A stretch of DNA of 64,000 bases from Pampus argenteus (taxonomy: Eukaryota; Chordata; Actinopteri; Scombriformes; Stromateidae), in NCBI GenBank assembly GCA_036937835.1, contig CM072863.1, forward strand, positions 8,663,501-8,727,500. Reading direction: 5' to 3'. Below the pieces are notes generated by a model that was not told the DNA's origin, did not search any database, and saw only the letters and a program-made list of their open reading frames with translations. The translations under genes were made by a program, and so were the position numbers. Shown here one piece after another: positions 52,641-64,000 of the stretch; positions within the stretch are counted from its first letter, which is position 1; each line of letters starts with the position of its first letter.

Positions 52641-53113
52641 ACGGTGGTCCTAGTCCAACACGTCATAGCTGTTGTAAACAAACTGGACATCGCGTAGAGT
52701 GAAGTATCTCTATAAGCTTATCATCATAGTCTTGTCTTTATTGTGTTGGGTAGCAGCAGTGCGACGCAGCCCATGTTGTGTCTCTTCGCTCTGATTGGCT
52801 GAGTCTGGAGTGATGCTCTCTGCACCCTGCTCCTATAGCCAGGACAGGAGGGAGGGGAGCTGGAAGCGCGGCAGGAAAATCAGCATAATAACACACACAC
52901 ACAAAAAAAATATCCTTTTTTTTCCGGTTTTCTCATCTGGAAGAGATGTTTATATTCAACATGTCTGCAGAAACAGAGGTAGCTGCTGTTACCAACCCGT
53001 GACTGCTTCTTCAAAACGTCCTCAGATAGCGCTGTGAAGCTGATCACTTCACCCCTGTGAACGTCTCACCTTTACACTACGAGACCACTGAGCAGGTTAA
53101 CCCACCAAAGGCC
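52641..53113 (+). promoter_or_regulatory. slc4a8: slc4a8 promoter region and 5' UTR
   Basis: Contains an inverted CCAAT box (ATTGG, 52794-52798) in moderately GC-rich sequence. A short upstream ORF runs from ATG 52946 to TGA 53002. An in-frame TAG at 53027-53029 precedes the main start. The transcription start is not located. Confidence 0.5.
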
Positions 53114-56100
53114 ATGAGCATGCCTGTCAACGACCCCGAGAGCATCCTGAGCTACCAGGTAAAGTGTCCTTTAAATGTCTAATGCATGGCGCCTTGCTTT
53201 GACACTGGAAGGGCTGCCACAGAGCAAGCAGTGTACAAGCTCCAACAACTGTAACACTCATTTAACATGTTATACTTCAATAGAAACTTACAGTTGGCTA
53301 CTGGAAAGATGGGCTTTGTCAATTCTAGGGAACTATTCAGTTGCACGTCATTACCACCAGATCCAGCTTGCTACAATGTTTTAAATGTACTAGTTCTAAT
53401 TTTTGTTTAATATTTAATGTAACGTTATCCTATGTTTATTGACTTGTGTCGGGTGTCTTTACCCTGCAGGATGATGCTGTATGCGGAGGATGTTGTTGTT
53501 ATTCTGAGGTGCTCGACACGTGCAGTAATTGGGGATATCGGTATCATATTGCAGTGCACCGACATATCTTTGGTATTTAGACTCTTCTTAAATGTGTTCT
53601 GGAAAAGTGGTGGCCACAACATTGAGTGAGAATGCAACGGATTATTGATTGATTTGATGTCGACATATTTGATGCACCCAGCGCTCATTTAAAATGCTCG
53701 CCTTGAAGTCGCATGTGTGGAAGCAGTAATAGGAATGGGACAGTTTGGTGGATTTTTTTTTTTAAATGTCTCTCGCTAAAGACGGCGATGTTATTTTCTC
53801 ATTTACCCTCAAATGACCTTGACGCCATCCGTACTCCGTGCTCCATACAGTTCAGCCTACTGACTGTCTACTTCTATACATGTTCGTTAGCAGCCAATCC
53901 AGCAGCAGGGAGATTGGTGTTGAGGTGGATTTCAAGGGGAAAACTGCATGATCCTTAAGTTCCTGTTGATATGTGATCCATTATTAGACCAGCTGATGAT
54001 CAAAAGGGTATAAGGGGAACCAGTAAGGACAAATGGACCATTGAGCACACCAGCGCTGCAGGCCATTTATTCATGCTATATAACCTATAAATATGTCATG
54101 TGTATCATTGGCTTAAACTGGACTAAATGTAGCCTACCCCAACAGAGTCTTGCCATCCTGATGATTTATAATAACATCCTGTCTGAGGGCAGGAGGCAGA
54201 TGGAGAAGGACCAGAGGTGGACAGGGAAGTCTCTGATATGATTAGACAGCTTTCAGACAGGGAGGGGAAACTGCCTGGGAGTCTCACTTCTCAAACATTT
54301 GGGTTATTCCAGCTGTCACTAAAGACAACCTGTTAGTTTATTTCTGCACCATGTTGGTCTGGTCAGCATGGTCTGAGGTTGTTGCTATTTTTCAACTGAA
54401 GCCTGTTTTAATGTTTTTTTTCAAAGCACTTTTGAGGTGTCCTGAGTAGTGGGAAATGTATTTAGATCCTTGAGCTTGAGTAGAAATGGAAATATTTAGT
54501 ATGAGGTTGTAAAGATGTTCAATTAGCAGAAAAAGGTATAAGAAAAAGAAAAAGTCCTCAATTAAAATGTTTGATCAGTAAATGTGCTTAAGAAAGCTAT
54601 CAAAAGCATGCAAAACCCCTAGCCTTTTAATCCATCAAATTATTGATGTATCAATTTGTACCCAGCAATTTGAAGTATTAATTAATAATCTTCTTTATTG
54701 CTTAATCTGTGAATTATTATCTGTATTAATCGAGTAATTATTTGAATTATAAGATGTCGGAAAATACTGAAAAATACCTATCACAAATTCCTAAAGCTCC
54801 AGGTGATGTCTTCAAATTGCTTGTTTTGTATGACCAACAGTCAAAAACCTAAAAGCTATTCAGTTTGCAATCATATAAAACATATACACGCAGGCAATCC
54901 TTCTTCACAACTGAGAAGCTGTTTTGCATTTTTTGTGCCTAAATGACTAATTATCTGCAAATATACTGTAAATGCAGAGGGGTAAACGTACAACATTTCC
55001 TTTGAAATGTATTTGTAAAGTACAGTTATAAAATTGCACAAAAAAGACTCATTTTACCAGTACTTAAAAAGTAAATACTGTAAATACGACAGAGCTGCTC
55101 AGTGGCAAGCAGTAAAGAAACAAAGGTTATTATGAGAATTATCTGTTATATGTGCAGTTGTGTGAAACCGAATGTGTATGTATAGGTGAAAGAAAACATG
55201 GTAACACAATAATAATATGGGTACAATAATCATGATTCATGCTTTAGTTAAAAATTACTTAAGTATATGATTTGTACCCAGTCATGTACTTAAGTAATGC
55301 TTAAGTACATGAAGTTATGAGTCATGATGATTTAATGTGTAATATAATGTAGGATGCATCACAATTTCCTGTTGCTCACGATTAACAAACGATCAAATCA
55401 CTATGACTTTATCTGATTAGTTAACGCACAGCATTTGATCCGCTGCCATTTTCTTTATCAAACTGATGATCAGTCAGATGCAAACATCTACATGTTGCTG
55501 CATGACCCAATGCTATTTATGCTTTGTTTACAAGCTGACAACACTAGACAGATGTATTGTGCATGATCAGGTTGAATAATGCTACTACAGTAACTGTAGG
55601 TATAAAAACTGTCAATTCATGTGTGAAGTAACTCTTTAATTAACATTAAATAATTAACATTAAGTGGAAACTAATCACAGTAAGTCATAATGACTTGATC
55701 ATGTGTTAATGATGAACAATACATTATACATCCTATATAATTCGTATATGAAATCATCACGACCTGTGCTTTAGTATACGTGTTACTGAAAACACATTAT
55801 AATATTTCATTAGTAAATAAAGTAAATGATGAGAACACTCCACATTGTAATTTATGTAATTAAGAGCTGCAGATACAAATATATAAAGCAAGAGAGAAAT
55901 AATGCTTCTGGTTAAATACATCCAAGTTGCCAAAACACCAATCAATATTATGCTTTGGATGTATTTTGTAAATGTATTAAAATGTTTATTGATGATTGTT
56001 CCTATTGGCTGTGTATATTTATTGATATAAGAAAACCTCTCACAATTTCATAATCAAACTTTCTATTTTCTGTAATAACAGCATCGCCATATTTGCTGGG

Positions 56101-59100
56101 TATTAAGTACTTTTCTGTGGCACTGATGCGTAGAGTTTATCTGCACCACAGAGAAGCACTGTACTGTATCATCTGCACTGCTGATTCTCTTCATATTTAT
56201 AACCATACAAAGAGATACTTGAGCCGAACTAAAACAATATGAAAAGCCTGAGATATATGTAGATGACAAGGTTATTATTTGCAAGAATGTCATTCAGATA
56301 GATAACATATAAATATGAATACTACATCTTTTAATGTCAGTATACCTGACAGTGAAAGACTCTAAACCCTGGATTTCTTATCATATATACCACTCCACAT
56401 CATAATTTTGTCTCAGGTAATCTGAAACCAGTTTGTCACAGTTCCTCTTTTCACTTCCTTTACAGTAGCTGTTTGGCATTCCTCCTGAAAAGCTTTCATT
56501 TTAATCACTTTGGTGGCACCAAATGCATTTAGTGAGACAATGTAAAATGCTGATGAGGAATGATGTACTTGAAAGACAAACACTGGTGTTGTACAAATCT
56601 CCAAATCAAAAGTCCATCAAACTGATTAAATGTAAGTTTTCGATCAGTGAAAAGTGTCAAAACTATAATTTCAATGTTTTATACTATTCATTAAAGCATC
56701 CAATGCCTCATGTCCCAGCTCTCTCTCTTATTGTGTCTAATTAACAAAGGCTGCAAAGGTTTGGGGTTTCAAAATGTGTTATTGCACCGCTTTGTGTTAT
56801 GATTCATGTTACCATATTTCGCCAACAAAACCAAGCAAAGCGCAGTAATCTTTCTAGAAAGAAAACAATTAGAGAACGAGGGCAGTGGAGAGGCAGAATT
56901 GTGTATGTGGCATTGAACAAGGTGGGTATGACTCATGCTACTCGTGGGCTGAGATAGCCAGCCGCTCCTCTCATCCTATCTCCTCCAGCTCTGTCCATTC
57001 CTGTCTCACCTTTTCGCAGTTACATCCTTTCATCCATTCATGTTTATTCTACCTCTGAGAGAAGCACGGTCATATGTGTCTCTGCAGCACATTATAGCAA
57101 TGTGCTGCAATGCTATGAAGGAGCAGTTGTAGCCTGCGGCTAAGGCACCCAAGTGTCAACACTGCCTCTCAGACACAAAGCCCAGTCTGGAAGTGACAGG
57201 CCCAGTTGTCTGAGTCAGGATCTGTGTCCCTGCTGTCAGTTGAGAGTTTTGAAACAGGAGGGAGATGGTGTTGGGGATGGGAAGATAAAAATAGGAGACT
57301 CCAGAGAAACACAATGAAGTGGAGTAATGGAGGTTCTCTCAAAAGAAATGCTCAACAAGTGTTTCATTTCCAAAAAAAACTGCTAGGAACAGTTACTGTA
57401 CGATGATGATGATATGTGTAACTGGCCATACTGGTGTTGTTTAGAGAGTGAGCCATGCTTTCCTCAGTGTCTATGATGTGTCTTGTCAGTTATCCCCCTG
57501 GGTCTCAGGCCTCTTCGTAGTAACCAGCAGACCTCATCTCTCTGATATTGGCTCTGGCCACCACACCCTGACAGTCCTGATAGAGAGAAAGGGCATTTTG
57601 GCAGCACATTGATTGCCCCACTCAGTCAGGAGACTCGGATGCAAATCATTGCTGCTCTATTTGTTCAGGATGATGACCAGTTCAATGTGTTTCACTGTGA
57701 TGCACTTTGACAATACTTCCTGATAATGTTTAAAGTTTCTCCCAAGAAAAACTTGTTTTAACTTGTTGTAGACAGCACATCCTTGATGGGTTTCCTAAGC
57801 AGTAGATTAAAAAAATTAAGGTTTAATGCAGAAAAAAAAGGTAAATACAAAACAACACCAGTTTGAGTTCATAAAGCAACGACATTATAACTGGTCAGGC
57901 AATGCTTCAGTTACAGTTTACAAATCAAATCCAATGTGTGCATTTATGTGTGTGTGTGTGTGTCGGTGTGTGTGTGATGACTGCATCAAAGGGAGGTTTA
58001 TCGGCATTATAAGTGGGACACTATGCATGGCTGCACTGTTTTATTCTGCTCTGAGAATCTGACATCTTTCTGGGACAATCTGCCTTGCCAGAAACACATC
58101 TTGTATTTGTTTAGTTAGCAAATGTAGGCGAGTGGTAGCATCTCTCTATTTTTGGCTTTTACATGCTGAGAGACTGGAGTAGGGGGCCTAAAGTCTTCAT
58201 TTTGAGAGAGCCAAAAGAATACATGAGTGTGTCAAATTGGGAGGGATTGTAAGGTGCTTAATGTTACTAAATGATAATAATATTTTAATAACCTATCATG
58301 TTGGAACGATTGACTGAATCTTTTGGGCTGCAAATACTAGTCATGTTCCACTTAAGAATATGTTAACTACAGCAAAATAGTTGTGTTGTTATAAGAATAT
58401 GATACTCTTATTTATTTATTTATTTATTTTGCTTTTACAAATTCACATGACAGTATCCTCAGGCCCTCTGATTTTGCACTATAATGTGCTTCTTCTTATA
58501 TATCTAGCCACAAGGCAGCTCCAGTGTGTGTCTCCCATGGATGCTTACCATTGATATGTTTCTAAAGGACATAAACCCAAGGACAGACAGCCATTTTGTG
58601 ACTAGCCGTGGACAGCTTCTGTGGTAGGGTGGCAGTAATCTGTGTGGAAAATTATTTTTGAGTCATAAATCCTCCCCAGCACTGTGAATGAGGAGCTGGA
58701 GGACAAGAGTAAAGAAAAATGATGGTTGTTGCCAAGAGATAGAAGCAGGCAGCAAAATACAAATTATTTGCTCTGTCAGTCGAAAATAATGCACGCATTA
58801 TGTTCAGAGGGTTACAGATGTGCTTGCCCTCTCCCACAGAGAAAGTAAACAAACCTTCAAGTGCCATGTGAACTTTTAATTAGCTGTAGCACCTAATGTG
58901 ACACAAGGGAGGTGAGTTGTGAATGACAGGGAACCATTAACCTGTTGAAAAAACACATACCTGCATGAATTTGCCATTAGGAAGGTGCCCTTTAAAAAGC
59001 CCAAGTGAACTGCGACCGGGATGAAAACAGACACGCTGTTATATTCTGATTGGACTCATGCATGAGAAGGAACGTCATAATCACGGCATGGATTTCCAGA

Positions 59101-59251
59101 ATATATCTGAACATTATCTGAGCTCACAAAAGATGATCTAAAAAATGAAATGTGTTTGTATCATGTCCCCTGCTCTCTGAAACACAATTTCACCCACTCT
59201 GTAGTTATTGAATGAGTCCCAAGAGAATGATTTTCTCCCTTTACTTTTTAC

Positions 59252-59290
<39 letters not shown>

Positions 59291-62200
59291 CAAATGGATC
59301 CAAACAAATTGATGGTCTGACGTCCTTTCAGGGCCAAAGAGCTTTTATAGTGTCTCTCTCTCTCTCTCATCCATGCTCTCTTGTTGGCGTCTATATGTAT
59401 GCTCGGTAAAGCTCCAGTTCTAATGGAGCTGAGTCTAAACCCACACACTGCGTAGAAGCCCTAATTCACCAGCCACGGCTGCTCTGACTGTGTGTGTGTA
59501 TGTGTGTGTGTGAGAAAGAGAGAGAGACAAATGTACGCTAACATACTGTTTTCAATACAATAACACTTGGAAACAGTGCTACATGTCAGTCTGTCACATT
59601 TGTCAAGTTTGCCAAAAAATGTTATCAGCTGTAATGAAAAAATGTGGCTGTTTTTCATATAATTATATAAATATCTACAGTATATTTGTCAGCTGTGTAT
59701 ATATATATATGGTTATGTTTCCTCTGGACGTCATCAATTAAGGATTATTCTCATTGCAAGATCCTATACATCTGTCTGCGCATATAGTTAGGCCTTGTGC
59801 AATAAAAGCTGCATTACTTTAAACTGGGATAAAAGCAGACAGACTCCACTGTATTATTGTGTAGTTTTTTTTTATATATATATATATATATATTTAGAAA
59901 TCTTCAGACTCCTGAGTCAGAGTCAAGGACATTTTTGTACTTCTTTTAATTGCGAAGCATTGAGGTTCTGTGTACAAGATAAAACTTTGATGCTTTTTGA
60001 CCTATAGTAACACCATCAGAAATTAAGAAATCAATAAGGAAATTGCAAGAGTCATTATTATTTTCTTTGTTGTATTTACAGTGAGGAATACAATTGAGGA
60101 ATACAATAAAGTATTATAGTAGTAATTATAATAAAAATAGCAACAAAACGAAAGGACATCAACTTTTCAGCTAGGTATGCTTAAATATGTAATTCATCAT
60201 TTACAAAGATTAAGGTTTATAATTATAAAACCACGAGTCGCATTCAGTGGTTGGTAGCAGCATGACTTGACTTCATAATTGAGAAGCCTTTTTCTGTAGA
60301 AGGACAGAATTGTCTTGGGATAAAGAAGTGTTCAGTCATGGAAAGAGAAAGAAATCCCATAGCGCTGATATGGTGGAGAGTAGCGGGAGGCTAGGCAGCA
60401 AGCCAGCACTGGGCCACCCACACCTGTGAATTAAGTGGACGTCTTGGGATCCCAAACTGTGTGAATTATAAGTGACTGTTTGAATTGATATCAGGGCAGC
60501 TGGCATAAAAACAAAAGGAAAGCTTTTGGAGTTGGATTTAAAGTCTTGCTTATGATCGGGTAAGACATTTATCTGTCTATACCAAATGTTAATTAGCTTT
60601 TTCTTATCACAATCTTGAGCTAATATGCTTGACATTTCTGTTTCTAGCAGCATGGAGTGGCTAATGCAATAAGACAGCTTAAGGACTTTAGTGTAGATGT
60701 AAATACATTCTGCAAAAAGAAGAGACAAACACACAGCACCATCCTCATTTATCACTTTTCATAACTACAGGCAGAAATGAGCATGATTCAAAAGTGGGAT
60801 CTTTTAAATCAATAAACTGTGCGTAGTGTTTTACCAGCTAAACCCCAGGAGAATTAAAAAAAAAAAATCACTGCTTGCTTTTGCTCTATACACACAATCC
60901 CAATACACCCAGCACCACACACACACAAATTAGATTTATTGAAGGGACCAATCACTTTCATTAACATAATATAGTTTTATTTTTCACCTAAGACAAAGTT
61001 TAATGTTTTGCACCTGATTAAATGAGGATCCTACTCTTACATGTTGTTCTGATGTCCACACACATGTGGACAATAACACTAGATAACTAACTAATTATTA
61101 CATTATTTCATTGTTGAATGATAACGCTCTTGTATATTCATCTGCTGTGCCATTTCTCAGTTGGATAAGTCTTCCGATGTTATGTCTGTGTTTCAATTCA
61201 TCTAATTATAAATATTTCCAAATTGATTTATTTTTCCATTAGGTATAACGCTGTGAGTCATTAATCATATTTGAAGAGTGGGTGCCAGTTTTGCCAAATG
61301 TTGAATATTTTAGTCTTATGTTCAATCCACCACCCCACACACACTCACAAAAACACATCCAGTGCATACAGATCATGTATGCTTTCAGAGTGGGTGGTAT
61401 ATAGAGAGCTGCATTGATACACCAGTGTGTACATGTGTGTATGTGTCCAGTTAGTCAAATACATTTGTACATTGCTGTTGGCAGGCATGTGTGGACTTAT
61501 GCAACCCCTGAACCATGTGCATGTATTTATAGATTGTACCTATTGATTTTATTGGTAGCGGCATAGCCAGCATATAGCCGGCATTCACAAATTCTTACAT
61601 ATGTTCACACAGAGACATAAAGCATCAAGTTGCATTTACATTCAGGAGTGTGTCTATTATTCTATCTGAGTCAAAGTTACATTTCTGCCAGAAAGCAAGG
61701 AATGGTTTGATCAAACCCTCGCAACAAACTGATTTATACTTTGGTGCTGAGCCTTAAACAGGATGTGAGGGATTACCAGAAATAAGAAATGAGATGAATG
61801 AAGACACTGTATATAAAGACACTGCAGCGGCAGAGTAACTCCAGAGCCTCTCTGGAGTACTACTCTGCTTTACGATGCCCTCATTATCATAGGACCGATA
61901 CATGACAACTACTGCACATGAGAAAACAACAGATTTTAAAGAATGTCTTGTTACTGAGTTACACAGCAACATCCTGCAGCAGTTTCCCACCAGCAGTGCA
62001 CTGATGGGTGTGCCACTCTGCTAATTTGATTTTCCCTGGATAGTACAGCATAGCACATTCTCCTACTGAATCATACTCATACTGTTTACCTCTGGTATGT
62101 GTTTATGCATGAGCTTATATGGATGTGTGTGTGTGCATGCCTACCTGTGTGTGTGCCAGACAGGCTGAGAATAGACTGTCTGGGATTTGATGCTCATCTT

Positions 62201-62986
62201 TGAAAAGCTCACACTAGTTTTACCAATTAGTGGCTCTTGTTATAGTGTCAGTCACCTCTCTTAAACAGGACACGTCTAGACATGATGACCTTTTAGGATT
62301 CCTTTCAAGGAATAATCTTGAAGGGCTGAACGTGATTTACAAAGTTGTACTTTTCCATAAACACAGTATGAAAACAGAGGGACATTGTAAAGAAGCTTAT
62401 TATCTGCACCGAATGTCACTCGTAGTAGCATTATACTCACACGTCTTTTGTGTATCTGCATGTTCATCAGAGACCCGATGAAGAGGTGGTGATTGACCAG
62501 GGAGGGACCAGCTCAGTGCTCAACATCCACTATGAGAAGGAGGAACTAGAAGGTGAGTGACCTGTACAGGTGGAAAAAGCAACTTACTCTGCTGTTGGTT
62601 CAACATAAGACTTACAAGAACCCAAAGAAAACAAAAGGCAGATCATACTTCCTGTGTGTGTGTGTGTGTGTATGCATGCATGGGCAGACAGTTTTACAAT
62701 ATGAACAGTTTTTAGGACATTGAGATGTTATTTTGTCTCCTTGTCTGGTGGAGTTGAATAGGGCTGAACATTAATAATGAATCCTCCATCTATCCAGAGT
62801 AGGCTTGGAGAGTTGATCTGTCATCACGGGGAGAGGCAGGTGTGTGTGTGTGTTTGTGTGTCTGTGTGTGTCTGTATGCCCATTACTGCTTTCCTGGGGG
62901 GATAATAATATGTTCAGAGATGGAGAACTCAGCTGCTGCTCAAAGCATTGTATTCTCATTGCACCCCAAAATACATTTATTACACA

Positions 62987-63024
<38 letters not shown>

Positions 63025-63776
63025 GACAAACAGTTTTTATTAATTTTCTGATTTCAAATTTATTTTTAGACATTTCTGCTTTGATATTCATATTACGCTC
63101 CATCATTGTCAGTGCCATGTGCCTTCAGCCTCTTGTTGTCTTGCATTCAACACTGAAAGCAATAATGATAATTGAAGTTGGCAGTGGTTGAGACTAATGT
63201 AGGACCGGAAGCAGAGTGTCGAATCTCTCCACGGAGCTTCAGGCCAACATCTGACCGTCAGTTTAATGGCTTTCTGTCTTTCTTTAACCGTCTGAGCTGA
63301 GAGACAGTGCATCCTATTTAACTCTGCTTTTGCCTTTTAGCAGTACCTATTCTGTTTTATTTTTCTCTTCTTTTTTCATTTGGTCTGTCTGGAATACAGT
63401 ATAAATCCATATTTTTTATTCTCTAATTATGATTTCACAGGATCTCATTAGAGAGGCCAGAATTAAATGTACTTACTATTCATTTTGTCCTCCCCTATAC
63501 CCATCTGATGAGCAGTTACTGAAATCCCCACTGTTTCTCTTATATAATAATCACAAAGTATGGGTATCAAAGCATTACTCAGTGACAAAAGTAATATCAC
63601 TTCCGTTGTTTCTTTTCCAGGCCACAGGACTCTGTTTGTGGGTGTTCGAATGCCCAGGCAGAGTCATCGTCACCACAAGGCCCACAGCTCTCGGCACCGC
63701 AAGAGAGACAAAAGGGCAGGAAGCATCGCAACACAACAGAGTGTGGAGGAAACTGAGACAACCACATCCAGCCACG
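53114..63776 (+). CDS. slc4a8: Na+-driven Cl-/HCO3- exchanger NDCBE, N-terminal three coding exons
   Basis: Electroneutral Na+-dependent chloride/bicarbonate exchanger of the SLC4 family, a plasma-membrane acid extruder mainly of neurons. Exons 53114-53158, 62471-62552 and 63621-63776 encode the start of the cytosolic N-terminus: MSMPVNDPESILSYQ, RPDEEVVIDQGGTSSVLNIH, YEKEELEGHRTLFVGVRMP, RQSHRHHKAHSSRHRKRDKR, then ...TTTSSH before a phase-1 donor. The SYQ-RPDEE junction, DQGGTS and the VRMP...RQSHRHH run match SLC4A8 better than SLC4A7 or SLC4A10. Remaining exons, including all transmembrane helices, lie beyond the window. Confidence 0.9.
54446..54640 (-). mobile_element. Decayed MITE fragment, same family as 52044
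   Basis: The words GTAGTGGGAAATGTATTTAG, ATCCTTGAGCTTGAGTAGAA, AAAGTCCTCAATTAAAATG and GTGCTTAAGAAAGCTATCAA follow the other end of the GGTGGAAAGTAAC MITE in reverse orientation. The boundaries are approximate. Confidence 0.55.
59254..59289. repeat. (GT)n microsatellite
   Basis: GT run in slc4a8 intron 1. Confidence 0.9.
62553..63620 (+). other. slc4a8: slc4a8 intron 2
   Basis: 1.07 kb intron with (GT)n at 62654-62672, a GT-rich tract at 62841-62873 and (CA)n at 62986-63020. No coding signal. Confidence 0.7.
62841..63020. repeat. Opposed GT and CA tracts
   Basis: A GT-rich tract (62841-62873) and a (CA)n tract (62986-63020) lie 112 bp apart and are complementary, so the transcript could fold on itself. 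Confidence 0.75.
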
Positions 63777-64000
63777 GTACCGTATACACAAATACACACA
63801 CCAAACTCTTCTCAGGCTACTCCTGGCTGACATTGTCTTTTAATTTTCAAATTCAGTATCAGAGAGAAAGAGGCAGAGAAATATAGTATTTGGTCATAGC
63901 TCAGTGTCCACGAATACTTGAACATTCACCTCCCAGAGAGAAGGTGGTAGTTGTTAAAGGCTATCAATACTGTAAGCAGGCTCCAGGCTAAAATTGATAA

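Larger units (their letters stand above)
53159..62470 (+). other. slc4a8: slc4a8 intron 1
   Basis: 9.3 kb intron. It holds a decayed MITE (54446-54640), microsatellites (57945-57963 GT, 59254-59289 GT, 59872-59893 TA) and long AT-rich stretches. A single D-box octamer is at 55852-55859. No internal exon or RNA gene is recognised. The 139-codon minus-strand ORF at 60336-60755 resembles no family I know. Confidence 0.65.

Noticed and set aside
60336..60755. 139-codon minus-strand ORF in slc4a8 intron 1
   Set aside because: No similarity to any protein or transposase I recognise, and no promoter or repeat context. Most likely chance.
53114..63776. Assignment of the SLC4 gene as slc4a7 or slc4a10
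   Set aside because: SYQRPDEE, DQGGTS and VRMP followed by RQSHRHH match SLC4A8 more closely. Exons beyond the window would settle it.
1..64000. CRISPR arrays, bacterial operons, prophage, tRNA or rRNA genes
   Set aside because: The window is intron-containing vertebrate DNA. No spaced direct repeats or structural RNA genes were seen apart from the SINE's tRNA-like head.

Overview
The window is vertebrate nuclear DNA, most probably from a percomorph teleost. Genes are split into many short exons with GT/AG introns, and coding exons are readily alignable with human proteins. Introns are compact (about 100 bp to 9 kb), CA/GT microsatellites are abundant, and several fish-type repeats are present: a tRNA-derived SINE, a percomorph LINE/SINE tail, a Tc1/mariner relic and 'GGTGGAAAGTAAC' MITEs. 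The species cannot be named from the sequence alone.

Layout. 1-37,460 (+): the 3' 40 coding exons of itpr1, the type 1 inositol 1,4,5-trisphosphate receptor (about 1,910 residues, roughly the C-terminal 70%), ending in the pore, the C-terminal tail and a 3' UTR. 37,470-41,160: intergenic DNA with a dead Tc1/mariner element, followed by the promoter region of bhlhe40. 41,440-44,790 (+): the complete five-exon bhlhe40 (dec1) gene, a clock and stress-responsive bHLH-Orange repressor. 44,790-46,198: intergenic, with a LINE/SINE tail. 46,199-about 51,400 (-): ttll3, a tubulin monoglycylase of cilia, with twelve coding exons resolved and an uncertain 5' end. 51,400-52,900: a divergent promoter interval containing RFX X-box-like sites on the ttll3 side and a MITE. 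53,114 to beyond the window end (+): the first three coding exons of slc4a8, the Na+-driven Cl-/HCO3- exchanger, including a 9.3 kb first intron.

How the genes relate. itpr1 next to bhlhe40 matches human 3p26. The C-terminal residues of both proteins (QQPA in Itpr1, PPLNLETKD in Bhlhe40) and the MERIPSAQPPP start identify these paralogues rather than the ITPR2/BHLHE41 pair on human 12p. The four genes do not form a pathway; they are ordinary neighbours.

The most interesting signal is non-coding. Introns of itpr1 between about 7.4 and 27 kb carry 15 exact copies of the D-box octamer TTATGTAA (either strand), plus one palindromic TTACGTAA. The other 44 kb of the window holds only two. One copy lies 11 bp from a TCACGTGA E-box that overlaps a TAGGTCA ROR/REV-ERB half-site. 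With bhlhe40 immediately downstream, this looks like a clustered PAR-bZIP/NFIL3-responsive enhancer domain that could serve itpr1, bhlhe40 or both. Other observations include fish-specific SII microexons in itpr1, absence of the DEVD caspase site and of room for the SIII exon, and tandem X-box-like sites at ttll3.
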